DNA from: Ananas comosus
Taxonomy: Eukaryota > Streptophyta > Magnoliopsida > Poales > Bromeliaceae
NCBI RefSeq assembly: GCF_001540865.1
Contig: NC_033631.1
Coordinates: 1,095,532 to 1,159,531 of the forward strand
Direction: 5' to 3'
Length of the DNA stretch: 64,000 bases
Below the pieces are notes generated by a model that saw only the letters and a program-made list of their open reading frames with translations, was not told where the DNA came from and did not search any database. Each line of letters starts with the position of its first letter. Position 1 is the first letter of the stretch. A program made the position numbers and the translations under genes. This document shows positions 34,884 through 46,930 of this stretch, one piece after another.

Positions 34884-35063
34884 CACTTCCACTTGACACC
34901 TATCGTAATGATAAACGGCTCGTCTCGCCGTGACCTTATCTTGGATTCTCAATACTTCTGTCGCTCCATCCCCGCAGGGGCAGAGAACCCGTCGCTGTCT
35001 CGGCTGTGCTACCGGAGGCTCTGGGGAAGTCGGAATAGGAGAGCACTCATCTTGGGGTGCCTA
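34884..35063 (-). pseudogene. Plastid 23S rRNA 3' end, spacer and 4.5S rRNA 5' half
   Basis: On the minus strand: CCCCAAGATGAGTGCTCTCC (23S 3' region) starts near 35060; GGGTTCTCTGCCCCTGCGG lies in the spacer region; AAGGTCACGGCGAGACGAGC (4.5S 5' end) starts near 34937 and runs to GGTGTCAAGTGGAAGTG at 34884. These are diagnostic plastid rRNA-operon sequences. The fragment is truncated at both ends and joined to rpoC2, which is not its neighbour in plastid genomes. Confidence 0.85.
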
Positions 35064-35560
35064 AATAGTAGACACAGGTGATAAATAAGAGAATACTAAA
35101 GATTCGAGCCATAGAATTTCTCAATTCTGACACAAGGTACTTATTAGATCGAATAGAATGATTTTGCCGTATCCAGAATAATACCAATCCAACCCGCTTT
35201 TGACATATCTATCCTATCGTTATTTGGGTACCATATTCACTTCTTTGGGCTTCTATTGAATCGAGAAATAGGTTTGATTGTACATCTTTTTGATATATAT
35301 AAGGTATCCTCCGGATAATTCAAATCGAAGCAATTTGATGTCTGACTCAGGCCTATATGACCGATCGATAGAAATACTCCAACACTCCACCTTTGTCATA
35401 TATTCCATATATCTTTTTTCTTCTAATTGCAAATTGTTCTCGATTCACCAATTCTTATCTTTTTTATCCTTTTATAAAGGAACAATAATAAAAGAAATCA
35501 AAAAAAAAAAAGATATAAAAAAAAAAAAAGTCAAATATTGGGATTCTTAATTATTCTGAT
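35064..35560. other. AT-rich, probably plastid intergenic sequence
   Basis: Composition and phrases (TAGATCGAATAGAATGATT, TATCCTCCGGATAATTC, GACTCAGGCCTATATGACC) look like plastid spacers, and it continues the plastid block. I could not name the locus. A phrase TGACTCAGGCC occurs both here and at 34764, suggesting further patchwork. Ends in A-rich runs at 35498-35530. Confidence 0.4.
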
Positions 35561-35774
35561 TTTTTCTCAGATATTTGAAATATTCAAAAATTTACAATTG
35601 GTTGGTCAAAGTTTCTTCCATCTGTTGCTCTACCTGTCAAATAGACCAAACATTAATAACCTCACAAGAGCACGAGTGATAAGTGATAATTGAGATGTAT
35701 CTAATTAATATTAGCCAAACAAAATGGGAACAAGAAAAGGCCACAAAATCGCTATAATTAATTAAACCGCTAAG

Positions 35775-35971
35775 TTTGTTTAAGCTGCAATCTTTTCAAT
35801 TAACTTACAATAGACAAATAGCAGTAAATACTTAAGGCTATGCATCAACAGTAGAAAGATATATGCTAACAAAGCACAGAAGCCTGGAGAAAGATCAACA
35901 GATACTATCATTTTCTTTTTCTTTTTCCCAGTTCTAGATGTCTTACACTCTGAATCATCATTTAAATACTG
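35775..35971 (-). CDS. Possible terminal coding exon with a hydrophobic C-terminus
   Basis: On the minus strand an acceptor-like tract (TTTCTCTTTATTGC...TTACAG) precedes an open frame of about 66 codons. It contains a basic KKKKK stretch, then a hydrophobic segment (CALLAYIFLLLMHSLKYLL), and ends at TAA near 35775. It could be the last exon of a membrane-anchored protein. No family is recognised, no upstream exon was found, and chance is a real alternative. Confidence 0.2.
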
Positions 35972-35979
35972 AGGCTGTA

Positions 35980-37080
35980 ATTCGATTGCAATAAAGAGAA
36001 ATAAGGTCAGGGATCTTTCTTCAAGTACTTAATGGCAATGGACCAATGAGCAAGAATTCCATAAAACCTCAATTTTCTCATTCAAGTATACAATTAAGTG
36101 GAAGAAATAACGAAGGCTGTAGTCATCAGATCTGACAGATACACGTTTGCTTGTTATTGTGCATCATGTTAATGTAATCAATTTAGATCTTATCAACTCA
36201 TATCCCACTTTATCAAACTGTATCATATTGATTATGCAATATAGGCTTAACTCATCTGAAATGCCTCTAAACCTATATTGTCTGTCTAAGCTATGATCAA
36301 ATCAGTGTTTTATTTTGCGTCTCTACTCTCTAATCATATTTGACTTGTTCCAACTGATTCTAATTGGTCTAGACTTGAATTGACCCAAATTACAATATGA
36401 CCTGATAACTTCAACTCTATTTTGCGCAAACCATAATCTTATGGTTCTTCAAAACATCATCCCAGTCCGTACAGCCGTACAATTTGGACTCTTGTTTGAA
36501 ACTAAAACCGTTTCATTCTACACCAATGACCTTTCTAGTGAGGTATCATACACTCAATTTGGATCAGAAATGGATCAGTTATGATAATATTACCGACTGC
36601 TCTACTTAAATTTCCATAAAACAGAATTTAATATTTCACCTCACATGACATCTCGCAAACTAGTGAAGATTATTACCATATGCTCTTTTTTGTGATCCTC
36701 GAGAATCTAAAAGCCTCTTTAGCTACTCTTCTTACCTCCAACTTATCTAAGTTCTATAGGTCTCGGAAAAGGCCTTCTCTTGCAAGAGCTCACTTTGCTT
36801 CATCTTAAATCAAGATGAAGAAGAACTCTTTATTACTTGATCTTCTCATTGTACGTACGCTGGAATTAATAAACACTCTCATCAAATGAGGTTTTCTGTG
36901 GGCTCTTCTTGCTTTTGATCGGCAGGAGTGCTCGAGCCCGTAGATGATATGGGAAAAGATTAACCTCTAAATCCCATGATGACATATATATTTACATAAG
37001 TTAACCCTTGAATTCAATTGTTCGTTTTCTAATTAAGAATTAATCAAATCACCCCACACTTCACTCAAAGAGTTGAAGGT
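35980..37080. other. Intergenic, nothing recognised
   Basis: Moderately AT-rich unique-looking DNA without long frames, terminal repeats or matches to other parts of the window. It could contain the lost 5' region of the UFD1-like gene, but no exon could be supported. Confidence 0.3.
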
Positions 37081-37084
37081 TGAC

Positions 37085-37670
37085 ACCACATCATGGAGGT
37101 GAATTTGGGCGCTTTTTGCAAGGCTCCGAGCCTGATGCTTCCATATTTTTTCGCCTCAGAACTTCTAAACAATCTGTGCTCGAGGAAAATTGAAAATGAT
37201 AATCTAGATGCATGCATGTATGTGTTATCTTGTATGTTATTTTATTTTAATTTGAATGTATATAAAAGTGGAAGCATCAAATGAGTTGGTGCCTTCAGAA
37301 GAACCACCACTCCACAACATTATGTATTTGTAGGACGCCACTCCACAACTTTATGTATTTGTAGGATGCTTTGTACCCTTAAAACTTTATTTATTAAGAA
37401 GATTCTAAAAAACTTTGATGAAAAATCTTTCGCATTGTGTGTGGAAGGATAAAAGCAAATTACTTAGGATAAGATGAGATTTAGATTTATTAAAAATAAG
37501 TAAAGTTTAATTAAGAATCCAATTGGACTATGAGCTCTAATTAGACTCTACATTGGAGCCTTGCATTATTATACATAAGATGTGCAGCTAGAGGAGATAA
37601 TTAATTAAGCTCTCAATTAAATAGGATTTAGCAACAAGAAGAGATCGACTATACCAAGACGAATATTATT
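37085..37670 (+). pseudogene. Orphan 3' end of a further NLR unit
   Basis: CATCATGGAGGTGAATTTGG, GGGCGCTTTTTGCAAGGC, TCTGTGCTCGAGGAAAATTG and the following 3' flank (AAAACTTTATTTATTAAG, TCTTTCGCATTGTG, TAATTAAGCTCTCAATTAAA) match the 3'UTR and flank of the NLR genes. No NB-ARC or LRR coding sequence precedes it. Like unit 1 it lacks the insertion shared by units 2 and 3. It is a relic of a deleted fourth copy. Confidence 0.7.
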
Positions 37671-37679
37671 GGTATACCT

Positions 37680-38165
37680 GGCAATCTCTATCTATACCCA
37701 CGGGTACTCGTAGGTTACCAGCTGATTTGCGGGTATGAATACTAGTTTTTTCTATTTAAAACATTATTAGTAAAACAGGTGGATACTCATTAAATTGTGG
37801 GATTTTGGGCAACCCGCGGGTACCCATAGGTACCCGCATATATTTTTTAATACCTAACGATTTTTCACAAAGTGGTGGCGAAACGTATAACTTGTACAAA
37901 TCTTTTTATTTTCCAATTGACCCTATAGTTATAAAAACTTTATTAATTTTGCATCACGAAAATTAAAAATAATAAAATACTTTTATATAATATAATTTAT
38001 GCGCTTTAAAATTTTATATTGTTTATTTATGTTATGATATTTCAAACAATAAGTTATGTTATACTTTTAAAAATGATATATATGTGTTTTGTATTTCAAA
38101 AGTATAGGAGTAAAAAATTTTAAAAAAAATCTTGCAGATAACCCGGATACCCGCAGGTGGGTATG
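37680..38165. mobile_element. Decayed hAT-like element with CGGGTA-rich ends
   Basis: Left side has CCTGGCAATCTCTATC and repeated TACCCACGGGTA / CCCGCGGGTACCC motifs; right side has ACCCGGATACCCGCAGGTGGG in inverse orientation. Such TGGCAA plus GGGTACCC subterminal repeats are typical of non-autonomous plant hAT-like elements. No target duplication found; the right end is cut by the LTR fragment at 38166. Confidence 0.4.
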
Positions 38166-39290
38166 ATGTCACGCCCCAAGTTCTAAGATTCGTCGGGTTC
38201 GCCAACAGATGCGCCGCATACACAGGTGGTTCTGTGTACAGGAAGCGAAAAGAAGAACCTGTAAACAATACAAGAACAAGCTCTAGAGAGTAACGGAGCT
38301 GCTAAAATAGAAATACGTAGTCATATGTACATACATGTCACCCAAGGTGTAAAACAAAAACCAAAAGTATAGTGTCTCACAACTCTCAACAGACAAAATA
38401 AAATACAACTGTATGTGCATGACCAGAAAAAAAACAACTGACTCCAAAATGGTACTCCTCTAGCTCAACGACCGGGGTAGATAGGGATCTAGCTCGCGAC
38501 TTCCTTACCTCGATCAGGAGAAGCAGGAGCAACCGATGGCTCTGCAAGAAAAAGTGGCAATAATGGGTGTGAGAACTACTACAAAATAGAGTAGTCCTTA
38601 ATGGGTACCGTCACCGACTCCAACGGCCTACCCACTAAGTCTACAAGACTAACGATAAAACTGGTAGGAAAAAGATCAATAAAATAAGCTAAAAGAAACT
38701 CTACAGCTAAAATGTAACTACACTATCACTACTCATGTCATGCTTTCTGTAGATATATGCATCACTGGCTACGAACAGTCACAACTGACCCAATCCCAAG
38801 GGACCGCCAACTGGCCAGTCCCGCCTGTGCCCAAGCTACACCGCACACCACCCACGGGAATGGCCGGTCCAAGAAAAATGATGCAACATCAACGCAAGAA
38901 AGTCAGACTCCGGAGCGGCACTCGCGGGGGCGCGACCCCTATCGAGTATAGAAGCGTGTCTCTGTCGAGCTCAATCAGGCTGTAGTCAAAACAAATGGGT
39001 CAAACTGGTCTAACAATAATGTCCTCGACACAATATGCAGTAAGAAGTAAAGATCTGGGTCCACCGTCAATCCCGATGGCACTCAACTATACGGAACAGC
39101 CTAAACTCTGCTGTAAAAACTCACTTGGCATCTCAGCACGAGCGTAATCTCAACCTATACTAAGCTAAGTATCCATGACGCGCTAACGGTGGTGATACAA
39201 AGATAAAAATAGCTCCTGAAGCTTTTCGAAAAGTGACATGTGTAGGTTTAACGAGTTTTCTCCTAAGTCAAATTATAACGGAGCTCGACT
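38166..39290 (-). mobile_element. Decayed gypsy LTR fragment related to the one in NLR1
   Basis: Runs colinear with 14448-15500: TGATGTCACGCCCCAAG corresponds to the LTR 3' end; CTCTAGCTCAACG, CTCGCGACTTCCTTACCTCG, TGTCTCTGTCGAGCTCA, AACTGGTCTAACAA and GGGTCCACCGTCAA all have counterparts in the same order. No internal region or second LTR is present, so it is a solo or truncated LTR. The overlapping 64-81 codon frames at 38740-38985 are not genes. Confidence 0.6.
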
Positions 39291-39719
39291 TTTTGAATTC
39301 AAAATGACAAAATATAAACGGTTAATTTCGTAAGTACCCTTCCAACCACCCCTAATCACAAATATATATATTCCAAAAGTTGTCAATATATATCAAAAAA
39401 ATTTAGTAAAACTAATGAAACTATCCACATTACTCGTATCCCACTTAAATTACTTGTTCTACCCCTCTCGCCCTTACAACTGTTATAATACATATTCTGT
39501 GATCAAGATAATATATGCATTTATTATAAGTAATTTTCTAGTTTAATTTAATTATCTTAATATGTCTTTATTTTGACTAATTTAAGGTTTGTTATTAGTT
39601 GGCAGCTTGTTATTGGTCATGACAACATTAATCTGTCTCTTTGGGATTCAATTAACTATGTTGTATCCGACTCTAATCTATACCTATACATTATTCCCCC
39701 AAAAAAAAGCCACGAGGCG

Positions 39720-40020
39720 GAATTTCCTTCCTTTAGCGAAACCAACTTTTCGGCTTCCCTTCACCTATAACATTTAATTAATAGTCCACTAAGCTTAACC
39801 TAACCCTTCGCCTTTCCTATACACATAACGCCGGCTTCCCTCCGCCTATAATATCTAATTCTTCCCTCCACCTATAACATCTAATTAATAGCCCACTCAT
39901 CTTAATCCAACCCTTCGTCTTTCCTACAAACATAACGTTTAATTAATAGTCCACTCACCTTAATCCAACCCTTCACCTTTCCTACAAACATAACGTCTAA
40001 TTAATGGTTCACCTACTTTA
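39720..40020. repeat. Degenerate ~60-bp tandem repeats
   Basis: About four imperfect units containing CCACTCACCTTAATCCAACC, TTTCCTACAAACATAACG and TTAATTAATAG follow one another. The first units are more diverged (CTTCCCTCCGCCTATAAT). No coding capacity. Confidence 0.5.
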
Positions 40021-40029
40021 ATCCTAATC

Positions 40030-40960
40030 TAAACAGTAAATTGTAGAAACCTACGAAAAGCCCAATTCTCTTCTTCTCTATTATCTTTTCCTCCTCCATG
40101 AGCTCCGAGGCTAAGATCAAGCACGTTATGTAGATGGAGTATAAATTTGCACGCTGCATCGTCGAGCTTAGCGTTACCATCTTCATCAAATCGAGCTTTC
40201 CTTCAAATTTCAGGAGTTATTTTAAAAGATTAATGTATTCTTTATGTTGTATCGTTGAAATTTCTTAGATAGTTTTATTCAGTTTTTTAAAGTTTTTTTT
40301 ATTTGCATGGTATTCAAACTAATGTGTTTGTTATGTTGAAGATTTATTATTTTTTCTTTTTCTATCCTTTGTTTTTTATATTTTTTTTTCTCGAAAGTAA
40401 AGTTCTGTATTATATTTACTGTATTTGGTTGTGTTAGGTTGTATATCTTTTTATCTCTTAAAAATTTATTATATAACTTTTCATATGTTTTTTTTTTTCT
40501 ATTTTCATTACTCTTTTTATTAACTGATATAAGCTGTTTATAAAATTAGATTGATATATGATCTAAAAAGGTTTTTATTTTTTTGAAGGGATAAGTATCT
40601 TAGCTTATATAGAAAATGAAGAAATAAAAATATAACTTATACAAAAATGTTTAACTCTTTGATTGTTTTGATTTATAAAATATTAATTTTTATTAGATTT
40701 TTTATCTAAATCTCTCCTAAATAGTATTTCATTTTTCGTCTCATTAAGTTAATATACTTATTATTTTTTTATGAACATTTTGTTACTAATCAATTTTAGC
40801 AAATTAATATACTTTTACAAGAAGCCAATATGCTTGGACTATTTTAATTTTTAAAATAATAATAAATTTTTAATATATTAGTTAGATACTAAATTTATTT
40901 TAATAGTATCTATCGTTCGCAAATCACGGGTTACTTCACTAGTTAATAACTACTTCTCAG
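40030..40960. other. AT-rich region, possible Helitron 3' end near 40952
   Basis: GCAAATCACGGGTTACTTCACTAGT-like DNA at 40918-40944 (ending CTAGT, with a short GC stem) resembles the 3' terminus of plant Helitrons. The 900 bases before it are T-rich and have no helicase frame. The 5' end (TC) could not be placed. Low confidence. Confidence 0.25.
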
Positions 40961-41202
40961 CTTCTATCTCCTCGCTCTTCCTCTGCTCGAAGGATTGCCC
41001 TAGCCTTCTCCGACTTCTTCTCTGCCAGCCCGCCAGCCTGCCTGAGCTCCTTCGGAACACCTCCCGTCGGACCCTTGTCGCCTAGCTTCCTCCTCTCCGC
41101 CTGCTGCTGCCATTTATTCTTCTCTTAGCTAGTAAAATAACTACCTTCACTACTTCCCTTTTAACTACTCTACTCCTTTATTCTTCAGGTTGTTACAGAG
41201 AA

Positions 41203-41420
41203 GGAATTTTCACTTTTGCTGGTGGTAGACCCACCGGCCACAGAATGCTGATGGCAAAAGCGAACAGGGAAGAAGTTCGTTCCTTGCTGGCTAAAGGCCA
41301 TTCGACCTTTTTAATTATTCTGCAATTCCCATTCTATTTCTTTTCACTCTTCAACCTTTTCTCTCTCTCTCTCTCTCTCAATCCCTAAAACATCTACTAC
41401 AAGAGCTTCTTTGGTTGCAG
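41203..41420 (+). promoter_or_regulatory. Copy of the NLR leader fused upstream of the CSC1-like gene
   Basis: Colinear with 52720-52951 of NLR unit 3: CACTTTTGCTGGTGGTAGACC, GACCCACCGGCCACAGAAT, TCTCTC run, CCCTAAAACATCTAC and AAGAGCTTCTTTGGTTGCAG. Identity stops exactly at TTGCAG (41420), where the first surviving CSC1-like exon begins. The GCAG thus serves as the end of the NLR leader and as a splice-acceptor-like edge. Inferred to be a recombination product; it could supply a promoter to the truncated gene. Confidence 0.65.
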
Positions 41421-41580
41421 AAAGACGCCGTCCAGATCAGTTCACTGTAAGCTCTCATCAATTGATATATATGTCGCACTATATTAAAGATCAAAATACT
41501 TCTAGTTGTGTACGACACATATAAATTAACTTCTATTTTGTGAATGACGTATGTTGTATATCTAATTATTTCAGGTTCTT

Positions 41581-41613
41581 TCTCAAAAAAAAAAAAAAAA
41601 AAAAAAATTTCAG
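41581..41613. repeat. Poly(A) insertion with short duplication at a splice acceptor
   Basis: TTTCAGGTTCTT occurs twice, on either side of TCTC followed by about 24 A. This resembles a minimal retroposon tail insertion (the local SINE/LINE tail is TCTC plus A) that duplicated the intron acceptor of the second exon. Either AG could be used. Confidence 0.5.
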
Positions 41614-44600
41614 GTTCTTGTCCGGAATATACCACCTGATCCAGATTAGTCCACCAGCGAGCTTGTTGAGCATTTTTTCCTTGAAAATCATCCTGATCAC
41701 TATCTCACTCATCAGGTAGTTTGTTGCGAAAGGTTTGATGAATTTGTTGTAGGCATAGATGGAAATTTAATACGGTCAGTTTCATAGTTCAGTAAATTAG
41801 TTGTACCGATGGGAAGTGATGTATCCTGCAATTTTACAAGAATGTCCAAATTTTTTCTTTTGTTTTCAATCAGAATTCTGGTATTTACCTTTTGTTTTCC
41901 ATTAGTTACTGGAAAGCTGGTAAAAGAGGGTACATGTAGGCTACAAGATTAAGAACATCTGTGTTCTTTGTGCGGTGTGCTTTGTAGGTTGTTTATAAAG
42001 CCAACAAACTTGCGAAACTGGTCAAAAAGAAGAAACAGATGCAGAACTGGCTTGACTATTATCAACTGAAGTATAATAGAAATCCGTCGAAGAGGCCAAC
42101 TTGCAAGGTTTGCTCTATTCTTCTTAATGTCTTTGTTTTCATTTCCATTGTGATGTTTCAAATGAACGTAATGTGTTATTTTGGAAGATTAATATTCTTC
42201 TTCTTTGCTTCTTTCAAACTGGTTTTCTAGGATTATGGGGCTCCACTGTGGATGCAATTGAATTCTACATATCTGAAATTTAAAAGCTATCAAAAGAAGT
42301 AAGTGGTGCTCGTCTTACTTCGGTTCAACATGTACTATGTTCAATAGTTATCTTGCTCCTCCGCAATTTGCATTAGCGAATTGCTACGCAAGTTGATCAA
42401 ATTGAGTTAAGTTTTTGATTAATAAGGTTTGAGATGAACTGGTCATTCATAGCTCGTAAGTTAAATTTGGACTGCTATAGGGCGAACGAGATTTCAAACT
42501 CTTAATTTAGCTTCTACTTCAACAGTAGTTTGAGTGTTTATTGGTCATGACCAATTATGTCTGCAACTTGATTGCCTAATTGCAGCTGTTGTCATAAATA
42601 CGAGGAACTAGAACATATTTATTGTGTTTCATCTTAAAGTCTTATACGATGTCAACTTTCAGATTGTACTTTAAAAGCTAATAATACAGGAGCATAGAGT
42701 GGACCTTTTCTGTTCAAATAGCCTTTTTTAAGAAATCAGTTTTTTCCTTGAAATTATATCATATAGGAAAGGCTCAGTGAGACTGCTTTAAGGTCGCATG
42801 TAATATGTGTGTAACATAGGCAGTACCAGAGGTTGTTTGTGCTTTTCGACCTATGCATCATTTAGATTTAGTTTAACAAGGTTTTTGGTGTTGATTAAAT
42901 TTAAACTTTCAAACTATCTCTATTTATCTGTTTGCCATTGTAAATAATTAAAGTCTACTTGGACGAGTGCTTAATGTTTTGCTGATACAATCTTACTTTT
43001 CGCTACTTTCTCTACTCTAAACATATAATAATTTTATCTGTACTTCCATTTTCATGCAAAATTTGTTGCTGTTTCTACGATAATTCTATATTTAGGAGGA
43101 GACAGAGCGTGAGAATGTCAAAAAGGATCCGAAGTCTGTTGTGCCAGCAGCATTTGTTTCATTCCGAACACGGTGGGGTGCAGCAGTTTGTGCTCAGACT
43201 CAGCAAACTCGAAATCCTACACAATGGTTGACTGATTGGGCCCCAGAGCCTCGTGATGTCTATTGGCAGAATCTTGCTATTCCCTTTGTTTACCTCACAA
43301 TCAGAAGGTTGGTTGTTACAGTAGCACTCTTCTTTTTGACCTTCTTCTATGTCATCCCAATAGCATTTGTACAGTCTCTTGCTAATATCGAGGGAATCGA
43401 GAAAGCTGCTCCGTTCCTAAAGATAATTATTGAAAAGTGAGTTTATTGCACTGCTTTAACTTTCTGAACTTATGTTCATGTCTCTTTTCCTCTTCTCTTG
43501 CCGTGTTTGCAATTATGGATGATATATTCTTTCGTCAATTATTCTGTTTTTTAAGATATTTTAACTAACAATTTGATGCCAAACATGTGACATAAATTAC
43601 ACTAGTAATGACATTTATGAAATCCCTGAAGAATATTCAGATGTCAAACAGCAATATTTGCAGTTGTTGCAACCCGATCCTTTCTCTTTCTTGACATAAT
43701 AGGAGAAATTATGGACTGCATATTCATATGCTAAAAATAATAAAAGGGATAAAAGGAGGTCTAGAATTTTAGTTAATACTAAAAAGACTCGTAGATAGCA
43801 TTATCCATGTACTTTGCATTAAATGCTGATTTTGTGGAATTTTTTTTTGGAACATTCTTTTTTTTTTTTAATCTTTGATTATATGAAGTTTTTTCTTGCA
43901 AACCCTGAAAATGACTACTAGTTCTATATTTTCTTATGCAGGCGTGTTATTAAATCATTTATCCAGGGATTTCTACCTGGTATTGCTCTGAAGATATTCC
44001 TCATACTGCTGCCAACCATATTAATGTTCATGTCCAAGTTTGAGGGATATACATCCTTGTCTTCTCTTGAGCGGAAGTCTGCTGGAAAATACTATATCTT
44101 CTTGTTTGTTAATGTATTTCTTTGCAGCATCATCACTGGGACTGCATTAGGGCAACTAGATATATTTATTCACCAACCACCTAATCAGTATGTGTTTTTC
44201 CCCCTTTCCTGTCTGCTTGATAATAAAAGTATCCAAAAAAAATAGTTAATCTTTTTGTTTCAGTTGTCTGGTTATGTATTCTTTTCATCTATCTAAATTT
44301 ATTGTGATCTATTCTCTCAATTTTTTGGGCTATCGTGCATTAGTTTTTACTTCATATATTAGAATATTTTGTGCTTGTATTTACTTATCTATTTGTCCAC
44401 ATATGCACGAATAAGACACTTATAAATGCATAACTTGCTATGACCATGCAAATAGTATTCTCTTCCAAGGAAATAACATACGTTGTCCATTTAATTCGAT
44501 TCCCATTGGACAAGATATAGTAAGTCTCAAACTTCTAACATTAGTATGGCTTTCAAGTTTAAAATCTTAGTGACCATGTCAATCAATAGTACCAATTGTC

Positions 44601-45150
44601 AGCATGGCTTGTTTCGCAGCATGTTCTGGGTCAATACTCCAAAATGGGGTGTAACCGAGCAACTAGAACCTTCTCAAAATTAAGGACTATCTGCCAATAT
44701 CGATAGGCCATGTGAAACTAATTTTGCATTATGCTATTTCTGTAGAATTTTTGCAATGATATTTAATCTTGCACTTCTTTATTGCAAAAGGTCAGTTGTC
44801 TTCTTTCCATTTTCTCGAGGAGGCAGTTGAAATTGTTGTTTATTCATAGAAGCCAATGTTTTTAATTTGTTGTTTGTAATTTGTAGTCTTTGAGCGTAAT
44901 AATACGTTAGAAGCTAAAGGAACTTACAATTAAAGTGTCTTTTGATTAATAACTTACTATCTATTCATAATTGAATCTTACCATGCTATCACAATCAGTT
45001 AAATGAAAATTTTGTGCTATTATTCATTTGACACATTAAAAGATGTTAAGTAAAAATTTAAATTTCTTGTATGTTTGGTTCTCTTTGTTAGGATACCGAA
45101 GACAATAGGTGCATCAATCCTGATGAAAGCAACGTTCTTCATTACTTTTA

Positions 45151-45656
45151 GGGATAATTGCCTATATACCCCTCGTATGTTTGAAAATATTCGATTTACC
45201 CCTACTTTTTTTTTCTTTCTAAAATTTTCCTCATATGTTCCACCGTTATTGCAAAATACCTCTGCAGTTATCTTCTGTTAAGTTAACCTGGGTTAAATGT
45301 GAGTTAAATATCTACCACAGTTTAAAAAAAATAAAATGCCAATTTTACCCTCAACTTAAGGGCAAATAAGAAAGGTTGGTGACGGTAGAGGGGTATATTG
45401 TAAAAAATCAAAAGTCAAAACACTTTTTGTGCCCTGACTTTAAGGGCAAATAAGAAAAACAGTAATGGTGGAAGGGTATATTTGAAAGGGCAAAATAGTA
45501 ATTTTACAGAGATAACATAGTTACTTAACAGATTTTAACTCTAAGGATATATTAGAAATAGGTTGGAACGTTAGAGGGTTATTTTCAATATTAGCCTTCT
45601 AAGAGGGGTAAATCGAAAAGTCGGGAACTTTTCGGGGGTATATAAGCAATTGCCCC
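45151..45656. mobile_element. MULE-type MITE inserted in a CSC1-like coding exon
   Basis: Flanked by TTACTTTTA on both sides (45142-45150, 45657-45665), a 9-bp duplication. Ends GGGATAATTGCCTATATACCCC and GGGGGTATATAAGCAATTGCCCC are inverted repeats (inner cores TATATACCCC/GGGGGTATAT). The interior repeats GGGCAAATAAGAAA. It splits the codons for FITF-IMVDGW, adding 515 bases with stops in all frames. Confidence 0.9.
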
Positions 45657-46557
45657 TTACTTTTATAATGGTTGATGGATGGGCCGGAATAGCCGGAGAA
45701 GTTTTGAGATTGAAGCCGTTGATAATCTTCCACTTGAAGAATTTCTTCTTGGTGAAGACTGAAAAGGATAGGGAAGAGGCTATGGATCCGGGAAGTATTG
45801 GGTTCGACTCATCTGAGCCACAAATACAGCTGTACTTCTTGCTTGGTCTTGCCTATGCCGTGGTCACGCCATTCCTTCTACCTTTCATCATAATTTTCTT
45901 CGGCCTTGCTTATGTTGTTTTTCGTCATCAGGTATGCAACTCTCATGTACTTCCACTTTGTATAGGGTTGCTCTACGAAATAGAAATTTCACTTATTAGG
46001 TCTCGGTTGGTACTGCTTCCATTTTCTAATTCTTGTAAACTCAAATTCTATGCGATGGATTGCGCCGGTAAATGCACTTCTCCATCTCTTCTATTGTTAG
46101 TTTGCTTGCCATGCACCGCTTACTCTTAGCGTAAACTGTGTTACAGATTATAAATGTCTACAATCAAGAATATGAGAGCGCCGCGGCATTTTGGCCAAGC
46201 GTCCATGGGCGCATAATCACAGCATTGATCATATCGCAGCTGCTCCTACTTGGGTTGTTAAGCACGAAGAATGCTGCTCAGTCGACTCCTGTGCTCCTCG
46301 CCCTTCCGATATTAACTATATGGTTTCATCTCTACTGCAAGAATCGTTATGAACCTGCTTTCGTGAAATATCCACTCCAGGTAAATTTTTCTGGTGTTCC
46401 TGAACATAAATTTTTGCATTAGACTCTAGTGTCATTTGTTCTCTTTCAGTACTTGTTACTTTGCTTGATTTACTTAAACTAGAACCTGTATGTGACAAAT
46501 GGGAAAACCATTAGAGTAGGAGTCGTATATTTGCATGTTAGATATGTCAAGTAGCTT

Positions 46558-46930
46558 TGTGTGGATCGTTGGCGCTAACCATTGATTGCAAAAACTCGAG
46601 CTGTTATAAAAGGGACAATCAATTCACTTGAAGCATAAGCGTCTTTAAGCCAACAATGCCCCGCACCTGTACAAATTTGCAGTATGCGGGAATCAAACTC
46701 GCAACATTTTCTGATACCACTTGTGGATCGTTGATGCTAACCATTAATTCCAAAAGCTTGGGTTGTTAGAACGGGGCAACCAATTCACTTGAAGTGTGCA
46801 GACATAGCATTCACGGGTCTTTATTGTGACTCGGCCCAATCCGGCCTCCCGCCACTTCGAATATGATTTGGCCCAACCCGGTCTCTGCCACGAGGCAGGA
46901 TGCTAAACTTTAAGTAACCGGAACATTCAT
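46558..46930. repeat. Two tandem copies of the GGATCGTTGG repeat in a CSC1-like intron
   Basis: TGTGGATCGTTGGCGCTAACC (46558) and TGTGGATCGTTGATGCTAACC (46720) start two copies. TCTGATACCACT lies just before the second, like the complement of a primer-binding site flanked by LTRs. The second copy continues through CTCGGCCCAATCCGG as at 1276-1560. Read as a small TRIM-like retroelement with diverged LTRs. Confidence 0.5.

Noticed and set aside
34884..35063. Nuclear rRNA gene
   Set aside because: The motifs are those of the plastid 23S-4.5S region and the piece is truncated at both ends.
39720..40020. Regularly spaced repeats considered as a CRISPR-like array
   Set aside because: Units are degenerate, contiguous without unique spacers, and the context is plant nuclear DNA.
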